Shown piece after piece: positions 8,250 to 16,732 of a stretch of 64,000 nt of DNA. How positions within the stretch are numbered: position 1 is the first letter of the stretch; each line of letters begins with the position of its first letter. Below the pieces are notes generated by a model that saw only the letters and a program-made list of their open reading frames with translations, was not told where the DNA came from and did no database searches. The position numbers and the translations under genes were made by a program. The stretch lies in the NCBI RefSeq assembly GCF_902807005.1, contig NZ_LR777658.1, forward strand, positions 434,001 through 498,000. Direction: 5' to 3'. The DNA comes from Chlamydiifrater phoenicopteri. GTDB lineage: Bacteria > Chlamydiota > Chlamydiia > Chlamydiales > Chlamydiaceae.

Positions 8250-10148
8250 TCACCCCCAGAAAATGCGACTGACATCCTGGAATGTTAGGAATAAGAAAAA
8301 GAAAATTAAAAATATTATAAAAGGAAACAAAAGTTTCTCTAACAGTCTAATATTTAATCTTTTTCTTTTTACCAACTCCCAGATGCTAATTAGAATATAG
8401 CCGCCGTCTAATGCTGGTATGGGCATCAGGTTTAAAACAGCTAAGTTCATGCTAATCAGCCCTATCCAAAATAAAGCTTCTCCTATACCTAAAGACCAAC
8501 CAGTATGAAGGACTTGTATAATACCTATAGGACCAGACAACCATTTCGGCCCTAAGCGACCTAAAAACAAAGCTTTTAGAGTTTTTAAAGAATCTGAGAC
8601 AACATTAGAAGACAAAACTATAGGATCAGGGTTATACCTAACACTCATGTCTTCCAAGTGTATCCCCAAAGACAACCTATTCTTCTCTTGCTCTATCCGT
8701 TCTAAAAACAAACTTTTTTTGTTTTTATCCTTGATCTTTGCAGCCCATGCATACTGCTTATCAAAAAATTCTTTCGGCAATAATCTTTCTCTTTTCAAAG
8801 GCTGGATTCCGGTTATCAATCTCATTTGCCCATTCTCTGTGAGAAGGTCGGCTGTTCCAATAGAACCTATAAGAGGCCTCATCGAATCCATATTAAATGA
8901 AGTTACAAATAGCTCATCTGCTTGGGCAACAGAAGAATTTTTTGTTCTTTCTTCCAAAGAAAGATTTTCAACTATTAATGTAACTTTGTGTTCTTGAAGC
9001 AGTTTCAACAAGTCATAATTTCGTGATACAGGGACACCGTCTACAGCTATAATTTTGTCTCCAACTTCTAAGGAATTATCTTCTCCGGACAAAGAAGTTT
9101 GAGGATCTATAGGAAAAAGCTTCCCTTCAACATAACAATGAGCATTGATAACATAGGGCAAAACTTTTAAGGACTTCCATTTGCCTTTCAACCCTATCTC
9201 ATATTGAGAATCTATTAACTCATTACGAACATAGGTGCTCATCTGAAGGCTACCGGCACTAACCCTAGGGCTTCGAACAAAAATTTCCTTATCCCCTCTC
9301 CGAACTTTAAGAAAGGCGTATTCTTGGTTAAGAATTCGAGATAACTGAAAATGTGAAAATAATAACTCTCCGTCAATCCAAAGCAGCCGATCTCCCACTA
9401 GTAGAGGGGAGTTCTCGAGAGGAGATCCCTTCAACAACAGCTTACTCTTATCCTCCTCTCCAGCTTTTTTTCCAAAAACAAGATAACTAGCACCTGCCAC
9501 GGGGAGCAGCCCTTTTTCCTCTTCAGGGCAACGCGCTTGCAAAGAAAACAGCTTTGTTTCCTCGTTAGAATATCCAGGCCTCTCTATAGATAAATCCCAT
9601 TTACCCTCCAACAGGGAAGCTGAAATACAGTCTTTAACTCCCACATATTCGGATCCGTTGCATGTGAGAATACGATCCCCAGGCATCAATCCCTGAGATG
9701 CTAGAGAAGACGCAGGGTTAACCCAGCCTACAACTTTAGTAAATTCGGAAAAATCCTTGTTGCGACCACCAAGAAGCCAAAGAAAAGAAAATACAGAAAA
9801 AGCCAAAAAGATGTTAGCCATAGGACCTGCTACAAGCACAAAAATCCTCTTTAAAGGAGACTTACTATAAAAACCTCCTGGTATGTCGTACACTGAGCCC
9901 GAAGATTTCTTGTCTTTATCCAGTCCTGTATCCATCCCTTTGATACGAACATACCCTCCGAAAGGGATCCATCCGACTCTCCATTCTACACCATGGATGC
10001 GACGTTTCCAAATAGCAGATCCAAAGCCTATACTAAAGCTTTCTACTGTCATCCCCATCCATCTAGCTGCTAAAAAATGCCCTGCTTCATGAACAAGAAC
10101 CAGTATACCCAAAGCTATCGTCGCCAGAAGAAAATAAAGAACAGTCAT
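8250..10148 (-). CDS. rseP: Site-2 zinc metalloprotease RseP/YaeL with PDZ domains
   Basis: RseP-type proteases cut transmembrane segments of substrates such as anti-sigma factors or leftover signal peptides. The zinc motif HEAGH lies in the first membrane segment (residues about 15-30, ILVLVHEAGHFLAARW) and the third metal ligand in NLMPIPALDGGY near the C-terminus. Between them are PDZ-like regions, with characteristic pieces GLMPGDRILTCNG and LEVGDKIIAVDGVPVS. At 632 residues it is much longer than the E. coli protein (about 450), the excess lying in the periplasmic region. No RseA or sigma-E is visible here, so the substrate is unknown. dxr lies immediately upstream with 22 bases between, which suggests co-transcription. 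Confidence 0.9.
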   Translation of the reverse strand: MTVLYFLLATIALGILVLVHEAGHFLAARWMGMTVESFSIGFGSAIWKRRIHGVEWRVGWIPFGGYVRIKGMDTGLDKDKKSSGSVYDIPGGFYSKSPLKRIFVLVAGPMANIFLAFSVFSFLWLLGGRNKDFSEFTKVVGWVNPASSLASQGLMPGDRILTCNGSEYVGVKDCISASLLEGKWDLSIERPGYSNEETKLFSLQARCPEEEKGLLPVAGASYLVFGKKAGEEDKSKLLLKGSPLENSPLLVGDRLLWIDGELLFSHFQLSRILNQEYAFLKVRRGDKEIFVRSPRVSAGSLQMSTYVRNELIDSQYEIGLKGKWKSLKVLPYVINAHCYVEGKLFPIDPQTSLSGEDNSLEVGDKIIAVDGVPVSRNYDLLKLLQEHKVTLIVENLSLEERTKNSSVAQADELFVTSFNMDSMRPLIGSIGTADLLTENGQMRLITGIQPLKRERLLPKEFFDKQYAWAAKIKDKNKKSLFLERIEQEKNRLSLGIHLEDMSVRYNPDPIVLSSNVVSDSLKTLKALFLGRLGPKWLSGPIGIIQVLHTGWSLGIGEALFWIGLISMNLAVLNLMPIPALDGGYILISIWELVKRKRLNIRLLEKLLFPFIIFLIFFFLFLTFQDVSRIFWG

Positions 10149-10170
10149 TGATATTACATCCTTACACTTA

Positions 10171-11316
10171 TCACGTTCGAGAAGCCAAAAGGCCTGCTTC
10201 CCGATCTACTTCTAAAATGGATTCCAGAGAGGAACAAGGAGTAGGATCGTGGACATCCATAAGATCAGATAACTTAGTTGTGATCTGTTTCCAAGAAATT
10301 TCTCCACGAAGGAACCTCTTCACAAGAACCTCATTAGCAGCATTAAAAAAACACGGCATAGATAATCCTTGCTGAATGGCCCTTTTAGCTAGAGCAAATC
10401 CCAAAAATTTTTGCTCATCTATAGGCGAAAAATCTAAAGAAAAAGACTCCTTAAAATTCCAGAAGTTTAAACTCCCCTTTTTCCTCCCCTCATCAAGGGT
10501 CAAAACGTGTTGAATGGGATAGAGCATGCTAGGACGATTCATAACCATATGAACATGCCCATCTATCCATTCTACCATCCCATGAACGCTACTTGACGGG
10601 TGCACTACAGCTTCTAGCTTCTCTATGGGACAATCAAACAACCACCGCGCTTCTATTAACTCTAACCCCTTATTAACCAAAGTAGAAGAATCTACAGTCA
10701 CTTTGGGTCCCATTGTCCACGTAGGATGATTCAAGACATCCTTGATAGAAACTTTTTCCAATTCATCCAAACTTTTGTTTAAAAAGGGTCCTCCAGAAGC
10801 AGTAAGAATGATTCGAGAAACTTCCTCTAGGGGCTTTTCTTGAAGACACTGAAAAATAGCATTATGTTCGCTATCAACAGGAAGCAACCGAGCGCCTGTT
10901 TTTTTAACTAAATTTCTGACTAATTCTCCAGCACAAACCATGACTTCCTTATTAGCTAGAGCAATGGTTTTCTTTGATTGAATGGCGCTCAAAATCACCG
11001 GCAAAGCAGAAATCCCAGAAGAGGCTGCAACTAAAATATCCACTTCCTTTTGAGCAACCACTTGAGTTAGTTCATTTTCATCACAAAGAACCGACAAACT
11101 AGAAAATTCATTAGCTAAAGCGCGCGCCCTCTCCTTAGATGCGACATAAACAACTTTTGGAGAAAAAGTTTTTATCTGTTCTCGCAATAAATCTAACTTA
11201 TTACCAGCTGCAGACAAAAGAAAGACGGAAAGGGAAGTTGGAAATCGTCTCACCACCTCTAAAGTTTGAGTCCCAATACTTCCTGTAGAACCTAAAACGG
11301 CAAGATTTTTCACCAA
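10171..11316 (-). CDS. dxr: 1-deoxy-D-xylulose 5-phosphate reductoisomerase
   Basis: Dxr (IspC) makes 2-C-methyl-D-erythritol 4-phosphate, the committed step of the non-mevalonate isoprenoid pathway, using NADPH and a divalent metal. The N-terminal NADPH motif LGSTGSIGTQTLEVV, the LANKEVMVCAG segment, the metal/substrate motif VDSEHNAIFQ and SSSVHGMVEW are all present. Length (381) is normal. It sits between the ytg iron operon and rseP on the same strand, with a 142-base gap before it that could hold its own promoter. The same pathway is represented again by ispG at 29016. Confidence 0.95.
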   Translation of the reverse strand: MVKNLAVLGSTGSIGTQTLEVVRRFPTSLSVFLLSAAGNKLDLLREQIKTFSPKVVYVASKERARALANEFSSLSVLCDENELTQVVAQKEVDILVAASSGISALPVILSAIQSKKTIALANKEVMVCAGELVRNLVKKTGARLLPVDSEHNAIFQCLQEKPLEEVSRIILTASGGPFLNKSLDELEKVSIKDVLNHPTWTMGPKVTVDSSTLVNKGLELIEARWLFDCPIEKLEAVVHPSSSVHGMVEWIDGHVHMVMNRPSMLYPIQHVLTLDEGRKKGSLNFWNFKESFSLDFSPIDEQKFLGFALAKRAIQQGLSMPCFFNAANEVLVKRFLRGEISWKQITTKLSDLMDVHDPTPCSSLESILEVDREAGLLASRT

Positions 11317-11458
11317 ATTATTCCTAAAAAATCACAGATAAAGATCATAATGCCAGAGGATAGTATTGTCAATTCCAGTTTTGCCAACTAATTTTTTGCA
11401 ACCCTCTCTATTTTCTATATTTTTAAACATAGAAAACAAAATGTCCCTTATCAAAAAT

Positions 11459-12406
11459 CTAATTAATCTGTGTTTGCGAAAAAGCTCCTCTTCGGATAAT
11501 GAAAGAGACCTTCTTCCCCCATGCTATTAAAAAATATACCGAGACAAATAAAAGAACGGCAACTCCTGCCGTGGATACCCCAACGCCCCAATAAGATAAA
11601 ATAGCTCTAGAAACAGCTGGAGAAAACATAGAAACCGCAATGGAAAAAGACATAGCCCAGAACAACATTCCCAGTAAAGTTTTAGCCAACATCTTCGCAA
11701 TTAATCCAGGAAAGATTAGAAAGGCTAAAGCCATCAAAACACCGACAGCCTTAAAAGAAGCGACTAATGTCATAGAAATCTGTATAGTAATGAGATAGTT
11801 TAAGAACTTAACAGGAAACCCTATCGTTCTTCCGAATAGATAATCAAAACTCAGTATTTTTAGCCCTCGAAAAAAAATTAAAGTTAAACAAGCGTTTAGA
11901 GCCGCTACGTAGTAAGCTAAAATTACATCCTCTCTGGATAGAGCATCTGCATTTCCGATAACTAGCTCCGTACCCACATGGGCATTTTTAGTAAGAAAAA
12001 CAAGAAACAATAGCCCTAAAGAAAATATCAAAGAAAAAGAAAACGTCACTCCTGAATCTTCTGAAACAGAAAAAACATCCTTCATTATTCTAACAAGCAG
12101 TCCGGTGAGCATCGCCGTTGATAAAGCAGCTAAAGCCAGTGTAGTAACAGACAAGGAAAGAGTTTTAGCAAATAGAAAGGCACAAACTAGACCAAAAATT
12201 ATAGTATGAGAAAGTGCATTACCAAACATTGCCATATTTCTAAGAACAACAAAAGACCCAACAAAAGCTCCTGAAATGGACAATCCTAAGAATACAAAAA
12301 TTTGAATTTCATCTAGGCTCGTTAAAACCAACAAATCTTTAGAAAAAAGCCTAGAAAAGAAAATCATAAAAAACTCAAAAAAACCCACCCCTTCATAAGG
12401 AGACAT
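11459..12406 (-). CDS. ytgD: Iron/metal ABC transporter permease YtgD
   Basis: This is a membrane permease of the ZnuB/MntB (ABC-3) family with about eight hydrophobic segments. Family features include SISGAFVGSFVVLRNMAMFG near residue 40, the following ALSHTIIFG segment and the VGVLMALAFLIFPGLIA helix. It begins directly after ytgC, within a few bases, and is the last gene of the ytgABCD unit. It most likely pairs with the YtgC permease half and the YtgB ATPase to import iron delivered by YtgA. The N-terminal region before the first repeat is slightly longer than in MntB. Confidence 0.9.
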   Translation of the reverse strand: MSPYEGVGFFEFFMIFFSRLFSKDLLVLTSLDEIQIFVFLGLSISGAFVGSFVVLRNMAMFGNALSHTIIFGLVCAFLFAKTLSLSVTTLALAALSTAMLTGLLVRIMKDVFSVSEDSGVTFSFSLIFSLGLLFLVFLTKNAHVGTELVIGNADALSREDVILAYYVAALNACLTLIFFRGLKILSFDYLFGRTIGFPVKFLNYLITIQISMTLVASFKAVGVLMALAFLIFPGLIAKMLAKTLLGMLFWAMSFSIAVSMFSPAVSRAILSYWGVGVSTAGVAVLLFVSVYFLIAWGKKVSFIIRRGAFSQTQIN

Positions 12407-12407
12407 A

Positions 12408-13742
12408 TCAACGACCTTTCTTACGCTCTGGTATAATACTATTGTGAGGATCTACCTTGGGGTTATTTAACATTTTAGCTAACTCAAACTCCATTTCTTC
12501 CGTAAGGATATGCTCCATTTCTTCTGCCAACATGTGAACATCGTCTTTAGAAAAATCTAAAGAGTCCACCATGTATACCTCCCAAAGACGATGACGTCGA
12601 ATCAAGCGCTCTGCAAGTTCCTTGCCTTTTGCTGTCAAAGAAAAATTTCCCCTGCCTTTTTTCTCTAAAAGTTTTCTTAAAAGAAAATACTGCACCCAAA
12701 ATTTCGGGTGCCCCCCTCCGCCAAAATACTCGTAAAATCTTTCATGAGTTTTAATATCTTCAAAAGACAACTCTTTAGTCCCTCCAGAGGAAGAATACCA
12801 CAAAGCTTTTAAAAAGTGCTCATAACGTAACTTCCATAAAAATAAGAGTCTTCTATAAAAGCGGAAAAACGCCCCATTGCTTGGAGAAAAAATCAAACTC
12901 AGAAAAACAAAACTCCCTGCTACTAAAACTACCAATGGCCCTGTTGGAAGAATAAGTTCTCTTCCCGCAGATGAAGTAAAAGAAAGGGCTACGGATAAAA
13001 AACTTCCTAAAACTCCGGAAACAGCTCCAAAACCCACAGCCATCCACAAAATGATCTTTAAATTATCTGTAAGTTGTCGAGAGGTTAGAGCAGGGGCAAC
13101 GAACATTGCAGAAATCAGTATAATTCCTACACTACGAACCCCTATAACAACGATAAAAGTAATAAAACTTAACGTTACAGACGAAACCAACCTAAGAGGA
13201 ATTCCACATGTCTCAGCAAAATCTTTATCAAAGATGGCAAGCATTAATTGTCGACGAAATATCGACAAAAACCCAACAGACAAGAAAAATATACACCCAG
13301 CTACAATGGCGTCAGATTCTTTTAAAGTTGCTGCCTGACCGTAAAGATAAGCATTCACTCTATTAAATAAGATGGGGAAAGAATCTTTAATATAGCCCGA
13401 TAAAATAACACCAAAAGCAAAAAAAGAAACTAAAATGAAACACAACGCGGAATCCTGATTCATCTTCAGAAACTTTTCTAAGTAATAGACTCCGTAACAA
13501 CCTAGGACAGCAAAAATCATTCCGAATAAAACGATCAAGAACAAAGAGCTATCAGAAAAAAGCCCCTGAGAAATTAACACTCCCAGTAATAATCCTGGGT
13601 AGGCTGCATGCGAAAGAGTTTCTGGAAGCATAGACTTTTTTGATAACAATAAAAAAACTCCCCACAAAGAGGCCGTAGCGCAAACCAAGGCGACGGAAAA
13701 ACAACTAGAAAGAAATATTCGACTAAATAAAAAATCAAACAT
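12408..13742 (-). CDS. ytgC: YtgC-YtgR: metal permease fused to a DtxR-like iron repressor
   Basis: Residues 1 to about 290 form an ABC-3 family permease with multiple membrane segments and the segment SHAAYPGLLLGVL. After a short basic stretch (FRFYRRLLFLWKLRYEHF), residues 300-444 are soluble and resemble the DtxR/MntR winged-helix repressors: KGRGNFSLTAKGKELAERLIRRHRLWEVY is the typical end of the DNA-binding domain, followed by a dimerisation/metal helix DDVHMLAEEMEHIL with His and Glu ligands. In C. trachomatis the equivalent fusion is cut to release YtgR, an iron-dependent repressor of its own operon and of trpRBA. The same design is visible here; the cleavage is inferred from that work. 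Confidence 0.92.
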   Translation of the reverse strand: MFDFLFSRIFLSSCFSVALVCATASLWGVFLLLSKKSMLPETLSHAAYPGLLLGVLISQGLFSDSSLFLIVLFGMIFAVLGCYGVYYLEKFLKMNQDSALCFILVSFFAFGVILSGYIKDSFPILFNRVNAYLYGQAATLKESDAIVAGCIFFLSVGFLSIFRRQLMLAIFDKDFAETCGIPLRLVSSVTLSFITFIVVIGVRSVGIILISAMFVAPALTSRQLTDNLKIILWMAVGFGAVSGVLGSFLSVALSFTSSAGRELILPTGPLVVLVAGSFVFLSLIFSPSNGAFFRFYRRLLFLWKLRYEHFLKALWYSSSGGTKELSFEDIKTHERFYEYFGGGGHPKFWVQYFLLRKLLEKKGRGNFSLTAKGKELAERLIRRHRLWEVYMVDSLDFSKDDVHMLAEEMEHILTEEMEFELAKMLNNPKVDPHNSIIPERKKGR

Positions 13743-13750
13743 ACTTATCT

Positions 13751-14545
13751 CTATATCTCTCCTGATCGCCTTTCTTTCGACAATTTTAGAGTTCTATCAA
13801 AAAAGTCTGCATTTTTGCCAAAAGTTTGCTTAATGGTATCAGAATTAAAGCACTCTTCGATAGGTCCTGCAGCAACTAATCGTTTGTTTAAAAGAACGAC
13901 CGAATCAAAAATTTCTGGGACCTTTTCCAAATCATGATGCACTACAACAACCGTTTTTCCAGCGTCTTTTAGTTGCTTCAAAATATTTATAGCCGTTTCT
14001 GTTGAAGAAATATCAATAGCTGAAAACAATTCATCCATGAGATATAAATCGGCTTTTTGCATCAAAGCTCTAGCCAGAAAAGCTCTTTGCTGCTGGCCGC
14101 CAGAAAGCTTCCCTATCTGCCTATCACAAAACTTCTCTAACCCCACCCTGGAAATTTGTTCATTAGCTTCTTCGCGATCCTCTCGACTCATCTTACGAAA
14201 TAAGCCTTTCCTTCCATAAGCTCCGCTCAATACTAATTCCATTAAAGTGATAGGAAACTCCCAGTCAACAGAAGCTCTTTGGGGCATGTAACTAACTTTT
14301 TTTCTAACCTTTTTAAACTTCTTCCCAAAAAACGCGACAGACCCAGAAAAGCTTTTAATCAAGCCAAGAGAGGCTTTAAGCAAGGTACTTTTACCCGCGC
14401 CGTTGGGCCCCACTATGGCTACCAAACTACCTGAAGAAACTGAAAAAGAAACATCATAGAGAACTGGATAACGCTCATAGTTAACGCACAAGTTACGCAC
14501 TTCCCAAAACACCGCCCTGTTTCTTAGATCAGAAGTCTGCAACAC
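13751..14545 (-). CDS. ytgB: Iron/metal ABC transporter ATP-binding protein YtgB
   Basis: The 264-residue ATPase contains Walker A GPNGAGKST (about residue 44-52), the Q-loop YMPQRASVDW, the signature LSGGQQQRAFLARAL and Walker B LYLMDELFSAID, where the usual EPF is ELF, followed by the switch His in VVVHHDL. It powers uptake through YtgC and YtgD. The start overlaps the end of ytgA by 17 bases and ytgC begins 8 bases after its stop, so the four genes form one operon. Confidence 0.94.
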   Translation of the reverse strand: MLQTSDLRNRAVFWEVRNLCVNYERYPVLYDVSFSVSSGSLVAIVGPNGAGKSTLLKASLGLIKSFSGSVAFFGKKFKKVRKKVSYMPQRASVDWEFPITLMELVLSGAYGRKGLFRKMSREDREEANEQISRVGLEKFCDRQIGKLSGGQQQRAFLARALMQKADLYLMDELFSAIDISSTETAINILKQLKDAGKTVVVVHHDLEKVPEIFDSVVLLNKRLVAAGPIEECFNSDTIKQTFGKNADFFDRTLKLSKERRSGEI

Positions 14546-15509
14546 AACCTCCTAGTTCTTCCGTGATAATACAAACATTATGCTTGAACATATCAAAATA
14601 ACTCTTGTTCAACGGAACATTGTCACTGTAAATAGCCTGTTTAGATAGTCTGACACAATGCTTTTTCTTCAAACAAGAAACTATTTTTCTTAAAGAATCC
14701 TGATTTAAGGATTCTTCAGGAAAAACAACCTCAACACAGTGCTCACAAATATAATCGGAAACTCTGATAATGTCTCGGATGCCTATCTGAGCTTCTGGAG
14801 AAATGCCTTCTGGAGAAATAAATCTTTCTTTCCAAAATCCACTCTCCCTTTCCTCTTTCTCAGCTAAATAAGAATAAGAAAAGTATCTAAAAGCACTATG
14901 TCCTGTAACTAAAAACCTCTTGTCTATGGGAACAGAGCTTAAAGACTGTTTAGCCCAACCATCTATCTTATTCAACTCTTCTGCCAACTTGTTGGCATTA
15001 GCAAAAAATTTCTCAGACAATTCTGGATATGCTTTTGCTAACGCGAAAGCTATTTCCTGTGGAACATGCTTCCAGATTCCCATATCTAACCAAATATGCG
15101 GATCTTGGACACCTTCTTCATAAAGAATTTTAAACTTATTTTTTTCAGCCAAACAGTCTCCCAGTTTAACAACTTTGGGATTGTTTTCTAAAAGCTTTCT
15201 TAGGCTTAAGGTATGCTCCAGCCCCAATCCACAACAAAAAACAACATCCGCTCCAGCAATCTTATCACTGTCGCCTTTAACTAATTCATAAGAATGTGGG
15301 TCTAACTCTCCTTTGATTAAAAGTTGGCATTGAACACTCTCTCCTGCGACCTCTTTTACACAATCATAGATCATCCTATTCGTAGCCAAAATATAAGGAG
15401 TCTTTTGAGAAGTTTTTGATATCATTTTTTGAGAAGAACAGCCCGTTAGCGCAGGCAATGCCGCCCCAAACAAAAGGAGAAGAGCGCGCACAGAAAGAAA
15501 CCTTTTCAT
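14529..15509 (-). CDS. ytgA: Periplasmic metal-binding lipoprotein YtgA
   Basis: This is the substrate-binding protein of the iron importer, a cluster A-I (ZnuA/MntC-like) protein. The start at 15509 (MKRFLSVRALLLLFGA) is set by a good AGGAG ribosome binding site and by the signal peptide, which ends in a lipobox-like ALTGC at residues 18-22; an in-frame extension upstream would bury the signal. Metal-ligand motifs are LDPHSYELV, DPHIWLDMG, VTGHSAFRY and a C-terminal Asp. The resulting 326 residues equal the family length in chlamydiae. A pair of Cys in the C-terminal half (CLKKKHC) and the C-terminal VCIITEELGGCVADF are further features. Confidence 0.93.
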   Translation of the reverse strand: MKRFLSVRALLLLFGAALPALTGCSSQKMISKTSQKTPYILATNRMIYDCVKEVAGESVQCQLLIKGELDPHSYELVKGDSDKIAGADVVFCCGLGLEHTLSLRKLLENNPKVVKLGDCLAEKNKFKILYEEGVQDPHIWLDMGIWKHVPQEIAFALAKAYPELSEKFFANANKLAEELNKIDGWAKQSLSSVPIDKRFLVTGHSAFRYFSYSYLAEKEERESGFWKERFISPEGISPEAQIGIRDIIRVSDYICEHCVEVVFPEESLNQDSLRKIVSCLKKKHCVRLSKQAIYSDNVPLNKSYFDMFKHNVCIITEELGGCVADF

Positions 15510-16047
15510 ATGACTCCTAGATTTATCGTTAAACAAGAGAGAATAAAACTCCTTAATCAAACTTTGAAAATAAAGAAATTGTTGGACAGATCTTACAAAA
15601 AAAATAAAATTCTGAAAAATCAAAAAAAACTTCTGAAAACCATTGAGACAAAGCTTGATTTGAGTTAAGAGTTTAATAAAATCAAAAAGTTAAACCTTAA
15701 AAAATAAACCTTTTAAAGACATCTCCGACCTCTCGAAAATATAAAACATGAATCGATGAAAACATTATGGTAGAACAAATTATCATTTTTATAGATAATC
15801 AGATTCCAAAAAGATTTTAATGGAATATTTTTTGGTTTAGATCTAGTATCATAAAAAATCAGACAAGAACAAGGAAACTAACTTTTTTTCAAATTGAATT
15901 AAAACTACCAAAGAATCGGAGTTGCAAGCACTCTTTAACAGTAAGGTTTAATGGTTAATTTGAAAAAATTGAATCAGAGGAATCTTTAATAAGAAATAAA
16001 ACCCCTCTAATTTAATGTATCATTTTGCAAAGAATAAGGTGATTATG
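15510..16047 (+). other. Divergent intergenic region between ytgA and the CT066-like gene
   Basis: This AT-rich stretch of about 540 bases has no credible ORF on either strand. It must hold the promoter and any YtgR operator for ytgABCD and the promoter of the CT066-like gene. I could not pick out a convincing -35/-10 pair or a clear inverted repeat for a DtxR-type operator by eye. Confidence 0.5.
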
Positions 16048-16554
16048 ATGGCCGTCGTCGATCAAGCTACAAAAGAAGAGACTGAGAAACTGATTGAAAA
16101 AGCAATTAAAAAAGTTAATGGCAATAGGGAAAATGATCTTTGCAGATACCTTCCTGGTCCTGCTGGTGGTTATATGCACCATTTCACTCTAAGAAAAATG
16201 AAAGCCTCAGACCCTGCGCAACTGCACAAAATGCTCAAAGATTTTATCATTGGATCAGAAATGCCTCGAGCTATAGACCCCAAGCCCAGAGCTCCTAGGG
16301 GGTCCAAGAAAAAGAGAGACTTTGTAAGCTTTACCAAGAACGACATCGAGCGCGTCTTAGAACTCGCTAGACAGGTTGGAGACAAAGATCTGCTAGCTAG
16401 ATTTAGCCCTAAGAGACCCTTACCCTCTCTAAAACGAGAGCTTATCCGATCCATCAGAAATGGCGTTGTAAGCTTTGACTTATGGAATGCCTATGTAGAA
16501 GCCGTAAAAGCTGCTAATACGAATGCTTCCGAGGCCTCCACATTCCTTGTTTAA
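16048..16554 (+). CDS. Conserved chlamydial basic protein of unknown function (CT066-like)
   Basis: The ORF continues upstream, but an AAGGTG ribosome binding site at 16036 favours ATG 16048 (MAVVDQATKEETEK) or the adjacent ATG 16045. The 168-residue protein is highly charged and basic overall, with KPRAPRGSKKKRDFVSFTKND in the middle and helix-like segments on both sides (EETEKLIEKAIKKVNG; NDIERVLELARQVGDKDLL). It has no signal peptide or membrane segment. The position immediately upstream of npt1 matches CT066 of C. trachomatis. I do not recognise a domain; a nucleic-acid-binding or secreted role are both possible and neither is shown. Confidence 0.7.
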   Translation: MAVVDQATKEETEKLIEKAIKKVNGNRENDLCRYLPGPAGGYMHHFTLRKMKASDPAQLHKMLKDFIIGSEMPRAIDPKPRAPRGSKKKRDFVSFTKNDIERVLELARQVGDKDLLARFSPKRPLPSLKRELIRSIRNGVVSFDLWNAYVEAVKAANTNASEASTFLV

Positions 16555-16618
16555 AAAATATATTTGACAGGGCTTCTAAGGAGAAGCCCCTCGTCTCCCC
16601 CTCTTCCTCCCTTTCTTC

Positions 16619-16647
16619 TTGTCAAGAGCATAAAAACCTGCTATACT
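16619..16647 (+). promoter_or_regulatory. Sigma-66-type promoter for npt1
   Basis: TTGTCA (16619-16624), a 17-base spacer and TATACT (16642-16647) lie 86 bases upstream of the npt1 ATG. A GGGCTTCT...AGAAGCCC hairpin at 16570-16589 precedes it and may end the upstream transcript, although it lacks a T tract. Confidence 0.65.
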
Positions 16648-16732
16648 TAGCTCCTTGAAAAATCAAGTTTTTAAACTATTACTTAAATAAACCAACTAAA
16701 CTAAATTAATTAACGTATTTCAGAGGGTAATT

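Noticed and set aside
16570-16589. Perfect hairpin GGGCTTCT/AGAAGCCC after the CT066-like gene as an intrinsic terminator
   Set aside because: No T tract follows on plus, so it is mentioned only as a possible stabilising or weak stop structure.
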